Shown here piece by piece: positions 31,974 through 40,794 of a stretch of 50,929 nt of DNA. The position numbers were made by a program, and so were the translations under genes. Within the stretch, counting starts at the first letter, position 1, and every line of letters starts with the position of its first letter. Source of the DNA: Clostridiales bacterium (GTDB lineage: Bacteria; Bacillota; Clostridia; Christensenellales; Pumilibacteraceae); assembly GCA_022508485.1 (NCBI GenBank), contig JAFLVD010000006.1:1-50929 (forward strand), read 5' to 3'. The notes under the pieces are model-generated. The model did not search any database. It was given only the letters and a program-made list of their open reading frames with translations, and was not told the origin of the DNA.

Positions 31974-34900
31974 CTATTCCTCGTAGTTGCTTAGTATGCT
32001 TATGCCTTCCGCGGTGTCGCCCCACTTGATTATTTTAACGTACTTAACCGAGCCGTCCGCCGTTTCGATTTTAACAACGCTGTCGTTTTCGACGCCGCCG
32101 GTCATGCTTGTAAGCGTTACAATCTCGCCGGTAGACGCCTTGCTCGATGAAAGAACGTATATCTTGCCGACGCCCGTTATCGTTATCTCGCGAAGCACTG
32201 TTCCCGAAATACCGGCAACACGGCTTGAACCGAGAGATTTTTTAACGTAGTAATCGGTAAAGTTAAACGAGCCGCCGACGGTGAGTATGATTGCGTTTGT
32301 CGAAATCGACTTCACCTCGCCCACTATCGTGCCGCCGTTTTCGGAGTACGCCTTAAATTTAAGTCCGTCCCCGTCCGCTTCGGAATAGCCGAAGTAGTTA
32401 GTACCGCTCGCGTTAAGCTCTATCTGACCGTTAGCGCCGATTGTAAAGTCGTAGCCGGCAAAGCATATACCCTCGTACTCTCCGACAAGCGGATTGTTCG
32501 CCTCGAGCGTACCCTTGACTATCTGAATGGAATAGTAAGAGGTAACCTTCTCGCCGCCTACCGTAACCGTTACCGAAAGTCGGTAGTAGCCCGAATACTG
32601 GGCGCTGACTTTGGTCAGGTCGACGTAGCCGTTGGCGCTGCTCGACGCCTTATCCGCCGCCGAAACCTCGCCGTCCTTAGTGATGATTTTAATCGAGTCG
32701 CGGATATCCGCTTTTACGCCGTCGGCGGTCTTGCTGCCGATTGCCGCGCCGAAGCGGTACTTACTGAGCGTTACTATCGCGCCGTCCGAGATTATCGAGT
32801 TTTGAAGCAGTACGCCGTCGAACAGATTTGTCTCGAACCGTTTTACTTTAAGGGTGTTTAAAAACTCGCCGATATAGAACTCCGCCGAAGTGCCGTACTC
32901 GAAGTTGGGCTTTGTGCGGATATAAGTAATCGTAAGAACGTCGCCGTTTACCGTGTAGCGCAGTCTGTACGTTTCGTAGGAAGCCGGATTGGGCTTAAAC
33001 ATGCCCGTGCCGTACCCGTCGAGGTAGAGGTACCGCCCTTCCGCCTCGTACAGTCCGTAGTACACGTCGCGGTCGACTATGGTAAAGATGTTATTATCGG
33101 TATTCAGCTTAAAGGTGTACGAATACTTTTTTTCATCGAACTGATAAAGGAAGAGCGTATCGGTTTCCCTGTCCTCATACCAGTTTTTGGTGTTGTTCTT
33201 TTCCATAAGCCCGAAGCTGAACACCGTATTGCCCTCTATTTTGAGAACGTACTGACTGCTTGCGGACACTTCCAGTCTTGCGCTCTTGCCGTCGACGGTG
33301 CCGGTAAAGTTTTGACCGGCGTACTTACTCGTATCGTTATCCTTGATTATTTTGCCGGTTTTGGCGTTTTCCATTGTGAAGGAATACTTTTCCCCACCGA
33401 ACGTAAACGACGATTCCGTACCGCTCGCCGCGTTAAAGCCGTCCGCAAAAATCACGTCGCCCCACTTAACGTCGTAAATGGTGTCGGACGCGTTTTTAAC
33501 GGCAAGCTCTACGTACAGACCGAACCACTTATCGCCGGTGCCGTCCGTCCTCACGATATGGAAAATATCAAAGCTGTACATGGTAGTCGTTCCGGTCAGA
33601 ACGTAATTGGACCCGTAGTTAATAACAATCGACTTGTCGAGCGTCCAGATTTCCTCGTTAAAGTACACGAGCGGACGCTTAACGTCCGAAAAGCCGAGCT
33701 TAATCCTGTTGTCGGGGTCGAGCACCACCACGCCGTCGATATAGTAAAGGGTGTAGTCGTTGTTGCCGAAGCGTATAACGAGCGTGCTTTCGTCTATGCC
33801 GCCGAGAAGCGTCGCAGTATAGCCGTTTACAGTCATGGTGCCGTCGTCGGAAACAACCATGTCTTTTAACGTCGTCGAAACCGCCGACTGCTCTACCGAA
33901 GAGTTTTTGGGCGCCGCGGAATAGTAATAATCGCCGTAGTCGCCCCAGTCGCCGTACTCGCCGTCGTCGTAATCATCGTCGTCGTCCGTCGTGGGAATGG
34001 GTGTAAGTCCGGTCTTGTAGCTGCCCATAAGCCTGCGGTCGAACACAGTAACAAGCGACGTCGCGCTCACGCCGCCAAGCTCGAGCGTAACGGCATACAC
34101 GCCCGGATTAAAGGTGTCCACCTTGCCCGAAATCATATCTGCCGTAACCTCGATAGCCGCGCCGTTTTTAACGACCTCGAAAAGCTCGGTCGTAAACAGC
34201 GTCGCGCCGGTAAACACGCTCGTATCGCGCGCGGTGATAACCACGTCGTCGCGAATACTCACGTCGTACTCGACTGTTACGGGCGCCTCGTCGACGCCGT
34301 TAACGTACACGTCTATCTCGACGTGCTGAACCTCCGTCGAATCGAAGTCGATAGGTTCGCTTTTTACGTCGGCATACACGTAGAGCACGTTTGCGCCGTT
34401 TCTGTCGGCGGTAAGCGCCATGCGCCTGCCGTTAACCGTGGCGTACACATTGTTAAACACGTTGTACGTATTGCCGCGGATAAGCGTTACGACAGGGTCG
34501 ATTGCGTTGGCTACGCCTATAACGGCGCGCACCGCGTACGTTACCTCGCACTCGGTATAGCTAAACTCGGGCGGCCTGCCCACGCCTATTCCGTTCACGT
34601 TGTACGGAATACGAAGCGTTACGGTGTAATCGCCCTCGGTCGAAAAGTCCACTTCGTCAAGACCTGCGAAAAACTCTTCGGGAATAGCAAAGTATTTAAC
34701 GCCGTTTATAACGAGCGTAAAGTCGTTCGAAAATGCGTAAAGCGATTTATCGGCGTCTTTTTGTACGTAAATTACGTCCTTGACAGACTTTACGATAACG
34801 CCTGCCTCTACCGTAACCGTCGCCGTAACAGACTGATTAAAAGCGGTAAGCGTTATTACGTACTCGCCGGCTTGCGAGTAGTTGACCGCGCCCGAAATCA

Positions 34901-35822
34901 TGTCGTTGGTAACGGGGATAATCTCGTCGCCGCGCCTAATCTCGAAAAGCGATTCGAGCAATATGTTTTCGCTGTGCGGATAAATAACTACGTCGCGCGA
35001 GGAAAGCGTATACGTTAAATCCTCGACGATACGGACGCGAACGGATGAGGTGTACGTCGTGCCGTCCTTTACGTACGAAAACCCGACGGAAACGGTGTCG
35101 CCCACGCCGGCGGACGAAACCGCGCTCGTATCGAGCATCGAGGTCGTTACTTTTTCCGCCTTACCATCTACGTACAGCGAGAACAAAAGCGTATAGTCGT
35201 ACGAGCTTACCTCGCTCTCTTCGAGCGTTTTAAGCGTGTAGCTCGGCACGACGATAACGTCGTCGATAACGTGAACGATAACGGTTTTAGTTACTCCGCC
35301 GAACGTAACCGAATAGGCATAAGTGCCGGCTGCGGCAACGACGGTGCTTGTAATCATGCTGTCCGTTATGCTCTGTCTTTCGCCGTCCTTTTTGAGCGTG
35401 AACATGCTCTTAAAGTCGTAGGTCGGGACCTGAGAGGTTAATATCGTAATTTCGGTCTCTGTAACGTCTACCGTGTATACTGTGCCCACGACGCGGACTT
35501 TTGCATTAGCCGACTGTCCGCCGTAAGAACACACTACGTTATAGCTTCCCTCCGCCGCAACGACCTCGCTGCTGTCGATGTATTCGGACTTTACCGCGAC
35601 CACCTTGCCGTCCGAAATAATGGAAAACATGTAGGTGTAGTCGTAACCCTCGACGTCGGTATCCTTTATGGTAATGTTATCGTACTTAACCGAAATGCTT
35701 ACCTCATGCTTGCCGGTATCGACGGGAGTGCCCGGCGAATCCGTTTTCGTGCAAGCGGCAAAAACCGATACCGTCGCGATAAGAGCGATAAGCGCCGATA
35801 TTAAAAAGTATCGTTTTTTCAT
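31974..35822 (-). CDS. Ig-like repeat lipoprotein
   Basis: The protein has 1,282 residues. The signal ends at Cys24 (VFAAC). Residues ~30-610 hold about six ~90-residue Ig-like units with the pattern ...YDYTYMFS..., ...G.Y.vtv..GG... and a closing valine-rich strand; each contains a ...SMI/MIS... turn. A flexible tyrosine-rich stretch (GDYGDYYYS) near 640 follows. Residues ~660-1282 are beta-rich modules with DGYG strands like those of the next lipoprotein downstream. No enzyme motif is visible. The start is ATG 35822, after GAGGAA; the frame is open 12 codons further without a site. It is part of the operon that continues from the S8 protease, after a hairpin at 35842-35875. Confidence 0.88.
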   Translation of the reverse strand: MKKRYFLISALIALIATVSVFAACTKTDSPGTPVDTGKHEVSISVKYDNITIKDTDVEGYDYTYMFSIISDGKVVAVKSEYIDSSEVVAAEGSYNVVCSYGGQSANAKVRVVGTVYTVDVTETEITILTSQVPTYDFKSMFTLKKDGERQSITDSMITSTVVAAAGTYAYSVTFGGVTKTVIVHVIDDVIVVPSYTLKTLEESEVSSYDYTLLFSLYVDGKAEKVTTSMLDTSAVSSAGVGDTVSVGFSYVKDGTTYTSSVRVRIVEDLTYTLSSRDVVIYPHSENILLESLFEIRRGDEIIPVTNDMISGAVNYSQAGEYVITLTAFNQSVTATVTVEAGVIVKSVKDVIYVQKDADKSLYAFSNDFTLVINGVKYFAIPEEFFAGLDEVDFSTEGDYTVTLRIPYNVNGIGVGRPPEFSYTECEVTYAVRAVIGVANAIDPVVTLIRGNTYNVFNNVYATVNGRRMALTADRNGANVLYVYADVKSEPIDFDSTEVQHVEIDVYVNGVDEAPVTVEYDVSIRDDVVITARDTSVFTGATLFTTELFEVVKNGAAIEVTADMISGKVDTFNPGVYAVTLELGGVSATSLVTVFDRRLMGSYKTGLTPIPTTDDDDDYDDGEYGDWGDYGDYYYSAAPKNSSVEQSAVSTTLKDMVVSDDGTMTVNGYTATLLGGIDESTLVIRFGNNDYTLYYIDGVVVLDPDNRIKLGFSDVKRPLVYFNEEIWTLDKSIVINYGSNYVLTGTTTMYSFDIFHIVRTDGTGDKWFGLYVELAVKNASDTIYDVKWGDVIFADGFNAASGTESSFTFGGEKYSFTMENAKTGKIIKDNDTSKYAGQNFTGTVDGKSARLEVSASSQYVLKIEGNTVFSFGLMEKNNTKNWYEDRETDTLFLYQFDEKKYSYTFKLNTDNNIFTIVDRDVYYGLYEAEGRYLYLDGYGTGMFKPNPASYETYRLRYTVNGDVLTITYIRTKPNFEYGTSAEFYIGEFLNTLKVKRFETNLFDGVLLQNSIISDGAIVTLSKYRFGAAIGSKTADGVKADIRDSIKIITKDGEVSAADKASSSANGYVDLTKVSAQYSGYYRLSVTVTVGGEKVTSYYSIQIVKGTLEANNPLVGEYEGICFAGYDFTIGANGQIELNASGTNYFGYSEADGDGLKFKAYSENGGTIVGEVKSISTNAIILTVGGSFNFTDYYVKKSLGSSRVAGISGTVLREITITGVGKIYVLSSSKASTGEIVTLTSMTGGVENDSVVKIETADGSVKYVKIIKWGDTAEGISILSNYEE

Positions 35823-35841
35823 AACTAATTCCTCAAAAAGC

Positions 35842-35875
35842 ACGGTATCCGCGCTCAATCGAACGCGGGTACCGT
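35842..35875 (-). terminator. Intercistronic terminator-like hairpin
   Basis: ACGGTATCCGCG (35842-35853) pairs with CGCGGGTACCGT (35864-35875) at 11 of 12 positions. On the minus strand the stem is followed by GCTTTTTGAGG, so a T-run runs into the ribosome site of the next gene. It could reduce read-through between the two lipoprotein genes. Confidence 0.65.
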
Positions 35876-35902
35876 CTTCCTTGACTATTATTTATTACGT
35901 TG

Positions 35903-38368
35903 TTAATTGTGGTATCTTGCGGCGTAGTCGTTGGTAAGGTAGATATCGCAGTAGAAGAAGCTTGTGTAGATGTTTTCTACCCTAATCGTAATGTCGTTGT
36001 TGCCGTAAACAATCAAACGGTTATAGTCGGTGCTGACAAAGCTGAGCTTGGCAAGTCCTGCTTTGGTCATTTCGGCGTCCATCTTTTCGAGGTACTTGTT
36101 AAACAGCTCGTCGGGAAGCTGTCTGTTCTCGTCGTATTCCATTGCCTGGCATGTTACCGCCATGTAACGGAGATATTTCGTTTTATCGTTGCCGAGGTCG
36201 ATATCGTATTCCTCGCAGAACGGACCGGACATATAGTCGTCGAAAATGTTGGTAAACAGCGTAGGCGCCGGAACCTTATTGTAAGACGAGCCGTACATGC
36301 TCTTAATCGCGGTAAGCGCGTCGGGATAGTAAACGTATCCGGTTTCGGGATCGCGAAGGTTGTTGCCCTCTGCGTCGACGTAATACTTCATTTCGTACTT
36401 ATCCCAAGTCGCCATTGCGCCGCGCTCTTTGTAGTTGGTGTCTATTCTCGCAAGCGCGATATCGGTTGAGCCGATGTCGTAGAACCTGGTGGTAATGGTG
36501 CCGTAGGCGGTGGTGATGTTGTAGGGATACGAAACGGAAACAACGTTGCCGTTGCTGTCGACCACAATCGTTACTGCGTGGGACGCGTCGGCGTACGAGC
36601 TGTCGTTGTACGAGTGCATCGATACCTGCTTAGCTATATCGCGAGTTACGTCCGCTTCCTGAAGCTTAAAAGTATAGGTGGTTTTTCCGCCCTGAGTGGA
36701 CGAGCCGACAAACTCGAAGATGTTGGCGGAGAAGTCGAACTTGGGAAGAACGCGCTCTTTCATAGATCCGTTAAGGCGCTTGGTGCCCTTAATGCCCTTT
36801 TCGGTTACGGTGGTAACGCCCTCGGAAGTGGTGGTATTTACGAACGGCTCGAACATCTCGAAGTAGCCGTCGAACTGTCTGTAACCGCTGTACTCGACGT
36901 GGTAAACCTTGTCGTCCATAGAGTACGAGTACTTGCCGGTGCGTTTAAGAACGATAGCCTCATCGGAAATATATCCGTCGAGACCTACCGAGCCGGTAGC
37001 CGAGTTGTAGTTAATAATCTCGTCGTCGAAGGTGAACGTAGCCGCCGCTCTCGGCGCGTTCAAAACGCGCGAAGAATTATAATCGGTGGAATAGTCGCCG
37101 TCATCGTAACCACCCTCATAGATAGCGTTTTCGGTAGCGGTAAACCTGTAGCTTGTAGCGTTTTTAAGGTTGTTAAGCGCGGTAACGAGCTTGTCTGCGT
37201 GTTCGGGCGCGGAGTAAGGCGACTTAGCCGCGATAGCGGTAGTGCCTATCTTAGAGAATTCGAGGTGAATTTCGCTTACGCTCATCGAGTCGTAGCCGGT
37301 AACGTTACCCGAATTGTCGGTTTCGACGCCCGAGTAAGTGGGATTGCACTGCGCGTCGATCGCTACGATATGCTCGTGATCTTCGTCGAGCACGAACACT
37401 ACGGTTGCAAACCACTCGGTGGAAGGATCGAGCATAGGGGTAAGCGACTGCGCAAGGTATGCCATAAGGAAGAACTCTTCCGAATTCCTTTCGTTTACGT
37501 TGTACTCGTAACGGATAGGGTCGGCAGGGTCGTACGACATTTTGGTATCGTTAATAAGGTTGTTAAATCCGCCGAGGTGATTCCAGTAGTGCTGAGCTTC
37601 CCAGGCAAGGGGCTTGCTTCTGTAATCTGTCTGCATTTTGCGGACAACCTCGTTGTCCTTATTGATCATCTCTTTTTCGATAGAGTGGCCGTCGCTGAGC
37701 GATTCGATTACGTAACCGTCAAGGTCGGTAATGGTGTACTTGACGTCGTTCTTTTCGCCCTTGTAGTAGGTGTCGACGAACTTTTCGGTATTCGCGCTCT
37801 GCCAAGCGCCGCTCCACGCACCGTCTTGCATCTCTACCGAGATGTTGTACACTCTCGTTCTGTTGTTGGAAGAGGTGTGCGAATCTTTGTACTTGTCGGT
37901 TACGGTACCGGTAACGGTAATGTTATCGCCGGCAATTTCGTCGAGCATGGCGGTGGTAAGATAACCTACCTGACCGTCGCGCTTAGGCGCAAGCACGGTA
38001 ACCGTCTTGGTAGCCTTAGCGTTGGCGCTTGCTACCGACGTAGCGGTGATGGTAACGAGCTTGTTAAGTATTTCCGGCTCGGTAAGCACGGAAACTACGC
38101 CGTTCTCGTCAATTCTGAGTGTAACGGGGTCGGAAACGGTCCAGGTAACCTCTTGATTATCCGTGCCCGTAACCTTAGCGGTAAGGGTCATTGTTTCGCC
38201 CTTTTTAATGGTGCTCGCGCCGCCCTCGATTTCAACGATAATGGGATTGGGCGCATTGGGACCGACGTTAGGGCCGGGGTTAACGTCGCAAGCTACGACG
38301 CCGATTGCCATGACAAACGCCAAAGCGAGCGTCGTCAGCAGTCCGAAAAACCTTTTAAGCTTTTTCAT
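35903..38368 (-). CDS. BIG2-domain lipoprotein, paralogue of the next gene
   Basis: The protein has 821 residues. The signal ends at Cys27 (GVVAC). Residues ~40-125 form a bacterial Ig-like BIG2 domain (...KKGETMTLTAKVTG...VTWTVSD). The rest is a large unknown region that aligns, motif by motif, with the neighbouring 798-residue lipoprotein: LTTAMLDEI/LTQAMIDEL, a YNISVEMQDGAW/YDISTAMNGSEW strand and FDFSANIF/FDFAAAIF. So the two arose by gene duplication. AAAGGAGA precedes the ATG at 38368. It follows the paralogue by 29 bases in the same operon. I see no enzymatic motif and cannot name a ligand. Confidence 0.87.
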   Translation of the reverse strand: MKKLKRFFGLLTTLALAFVMAIGVVACDVNPGPNVGPNAPNPIIVEIEGGASTIKKGETMTLTAKVTGTDNQEVTWTVSDPVTLRIDENGVVSVLTEPEILNKLVTITATSVASANAKATKTVTVLAPKRDGQVGYLTTAMLDEIAGDNITVTGTVTDKYKDSHTSSNNRTRVYNISVEMQDGAWSGAWQSANTEKFVDTYYKGEKNDVKYTITDLDGYVIESLSDGHSIEKEMINKDNEVVRKMQTDYRSKPLAWEAQHYWNHLGGFNNLINDTKMSYDPADPIRYEYNVNERNSEEFFLMAYLAQSLTPMLDPSTEWFATVVFVLDEDHEHIVAIDAQCNPTYSGVETDNSGNVTGYDSMSVSEIHLEFSKIGTTAIAAKSPYSAPEHADKLVTALNNLKNATSYRFTATENAIYEGGYDDGDYSTDYNSSRVLNAPRAAATFTFDDEIINYNSATGSVGLDGYISDEAIVLKRTGKYSYSMDDKVYHVEYSGYRQFDGYFEMFEPFVNTTTSEGVTTVTEKGIKGTKRLNGSMKERVLPKFDFSANIFEFVGSSTQGGKTTYTFKLQEADVTRDIAKQVSMHSYNDSSYADASHAVTIVVDSNGNVVSVSYPYNITTAYGTITTRFYDIGSTDIALARIDTNYKERGAMATWDKYEMKYYVDAEGNNLRDPETGYVYYPDALTAIKSMYGSSYNKVPAPTLFTNIFDDYMSGPFCEEYDIDLGNDKTKYLRYMAVTCQAMEYDENRQLPDELFNKYLEKMDAEMTKAGLAKLSFVSTDYNRLIVYGNNDITIRVENIYTSFFYCDIYLTNDYAARYHN

Positions 38369-38397
38369 ATTTTTTCTCCTTTAATGGGTAATACATT

Positions 38398-40794
38398 TTA
38401 GGGCGCAGACGTAACCCATACATAAATGAATAGGTCAAGCTGCGAGTCGAGCGGCTGTATGTGTACGACTTTACGAATTCCGTTTTTGTCGGTGTAGTTT
38501 TTGGAATAGGTGTTGTCGCGAGCACGGGTATAGCCGAGGTCTAATAGGAACGTTCTTAAAGTAAAAAGCGAGCTGTTAAGGGTGTAGTCTATATCGACAG
38601 ACACGTCGTAGAAGAAGCCTATCGTTCTGTTATTTCCCCTCATGGACGAGAGAGCAAAAGCGAAGGTGTCGCCGAGCGCATTGTCGAATACGGGAACTAT
38701 GCTTTCGATTGTTTCCTCGTCGCGCTCTACATCGAGGAAGGACGCGAGGTACGCGTCGGCGGCAATGTCTCCTCTGTCGGTAAGCAAGTCGGTTATAACG
38801 AAGCTGTCCCAGCTGTCGGGCACTTCCCTGACGGGGAGGTTTTCGAGCTTGCTTACCATGTCGCCGTCCGTTTCGGTCGTGCCGAAATCGTAATAGTTAA
38901 TTTCGATAACGCCGTAGAGATAACCAAGATAATAGTTAAAGCCTGCCGACTCGATATAGCCTTCGGGATTGACTACGACGTAAGGCGTAAACGATGAGCT
39001 GCCCGTGAAGTTGCTGTTGGTGGCGTAAATGCCGTAAAGGTCGGCGTCCGAGCCTAAGCCCTTATAGAAGGTAGTCGCCACGGCGCACATCGGATAATCG
39101 GCGTAGTAATACATCTTCCCCGTCTCCTCGTCGGTAATGCGCGTCGTAAATATCGCCGCCGCAAAATCGAAGGAAGGCATTGCGTCCTTAAAGCTCGAGG
39201 CGTACGCCCTGCCCGTTCCGATTGTTTTGGCACCAGTGCCCGACGAATCCTCGTCTATAAAGAAGGTGTTGTAATAGTCGGTACCCTTCTTTTCGGTTCT
39301 GTTAACGTAGCCGTAGTCGAAGCCGGTAAAGATTCTCGTACCGTTTCCTATCGTTACATTGCTGTAATCGGAAGGTATAAAGTTGTACGGCGCAAAATGA
39401 CAAATGTCATTTGTAACAGTTTCGATATATCCGCTATAGTCATAAGAATGCGTAAAAATGTTAATGCCGATATTTAGGAACTCGACTGTGTAGTTGTCAA
39501 GCGACTGCATTTTCGCTATGGCGTCTTGAAGCGGCTTATGCACTTCCTCGTCGTACTCGTACTTTTTGATTTTGGAAACCTTTACGCGATCCTCGCCGAT
39601 ATTAAGCGCAACGGTAAGCTCCATTGTCGCCCTGTACCCCTCGAACGAGGTATAGTCGATATTGGATTCCGCAAAGATGCCGGCTATTTCGCCGTCCTCG
39701 ATAATGAGCGACACCGTTTTCGGGTCGAAGCCGTACGGATTGGCTGCGGAGACGATTTTATTCATAAAGTCGGCTTTATCCTCCGCCTTTTCGTCATCGT
39801 CGTCGCCCATACCGATATACTCGTAACGCCACGTCTCGGTGTTAAACTCAAACGCGTCGAGCGTTACGTTTCTGCCGCTGAACGTGTTGTAAAGACCGGA
39901 TTCCTCCCAGGTAAGCGGATTGCCGTCCCCGTCCTCGAGCGGCGTAGGGTCGTCGTCGTTGTTAAGGCTTACCTGCACCTGCGACGCGATACCGCCGTTA
40001 TCGATAACGTATATGCCGGACGCGATACCAACGTCTATTTCGTACTTGCCGTACCACTCGGAACCGTTCATTGCGGTGCTTATGTCATACGAGATGCTGT
40101 TAAACAGCCTATTGGTCATAATGGAATACAGATTGACGGTTAAAAAGCCCTCAAAGCCGATGTAGTTGTCGTTAAGCTCGTCTATCATCGCTTGGGTAAG
40201 CTCTGTCTTGGCGGTTACCGTAAGCGCTTTGGTAACCGATACCGATTTATCGAATACGCTCGTCGCCTTAATCGATACAATCTTGTCGTCGTCAACCTCT
40301 TTTGCTGTTACGAGACCTTCGTTATCAATGGATATAACGTCGGCGCCAGAGAGTACTTCCCAGGTAACCCTTTTGTCGGCGGTGCCGTTTACAACCGCTT
40401 CCAGCTGAAGAGTACCGCCGCTTTTAACCTCGGAACCGCCGCGAACGCCGAGCGTAACGTCTTCGCGCTTATAGGTTACCGCATTCGATTTGGGCGAATC
40501 GTTATAGCCCTTTGCCTTAGCCGTTACTGTAACGGTGTAGTCGCTTACAAGCCCCAGGTCGATGTAGTAATATTCTGCGGAAACGATATGGTCGTCGCCG
40601 TTTACGGTTACCACGTACGAGGTGGCGTTTTCCACCTTAGTCCAAGTAACCGCGACAAGGTCCTCGTCCTCTATTTTGCTGAACCTTACGTTTTGAGGCG
40701 CGGAAAGAGTACGACCGACTTCGTCCGGCGTTTCGCAGCCGACAAAGCAAAACATTAACGTAAATGCAAGAATAACGCTAAGTATCTTTTTCAT
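38398..40794 (-). CDS. Fibronectin-III and BIG2 lipoprotein
   Basis: The protein has 798 residues. The signal ends at Cys20 (CFVGC). A fibronectin type III-like domain (~31-110: APQNVRFSKIEDEDLVAVTW) is followed by a BIG2 domain (~115-195: GGTLQLEAVVNG...VTWEVLSG) and an unknown region of ~600 residues shared with the 821-residue paralogue downstream. Its ATG overlaps the TAA stop of the S8 protease gene (TAATG at 40794), with the GAGGAGG ribosome site inside the last codons of that gene. This overlap indicates translational coupling, so the protease and the lipoprotein are made together. No catalytic residues are visible. Confidence 0.88.
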   Translation of the reverse strand: MKKILSVILAFTLMFCFVGCETPDEVGRTLSAPQNVRFSKIEDEDLVAVTWTKVENATSYVVTVNGDDHIVSAEYYYIDLGLVSDYTVTVTAKAKGYNDSPKSNAVTYKREDVTLGVRGGSEVKSGGTLQLEAVVNGTADKRVTWEVLSGADVISIDNEGLVTAKEVDDDKIVSIKATSVFDKSVSVTKALTVTAKTELTQAMIDELNDNYIGFEGFLTVNLYSIMTNRLFNSISYDISTAMNGSEWYGKYEIDVGIASGIYVIDNGGIASQVQVSLNNDDDPTPLEDGDGNPLTWEESGLYNTFSGRNVTLDAFEFNTETWRYEYIGMGDDDDEKAEDKADFMNKIVSAANPYGFDPKTVSLIIEDGEIAGIFAESNIDYTSFEGYRATMELTVALNIGEDRVKVSKIKKYEYDEEVHKPLQDAIAKMQSLDNYTVEFLNIGINIFTHSYDYSGYIETVTNDICHFAPYNFIPSDYSNVTIGNGTRIFTGFDYGYVNRTEKKGTDYYNTFFIDEDSSGTGAKTIGTGRAYASSFKDAMPSFDFAAAIFTTRITDEETGKMYYYADYPMCAVATTFYKGLGSDADLYGIYATNSNFTGSSSFTPYVVVNPEGYIESAGFNYYLGYLYGVIEINYYDFGTTETDGDMVSKLENLPVREVPDSWDSFVITDLLTDRGDIAADAYLASFLDVERDEETIESIVPVFDNALGDTFAFALSSMRGNNRTIGFFYDVSVDIDYTLNSSLFTLRTFLLDLGYTRARDNTYSKNYTDKNGIRKVVHIQPLDSQLDLFIYVWVTSAP

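Noticed and set aside
36578-38401. A 607-codon plus-strand open frame
   Set aside because: It is the codon-aligned antisense of the BIG2 lipoprotein; no domain or ribosome site is visible.
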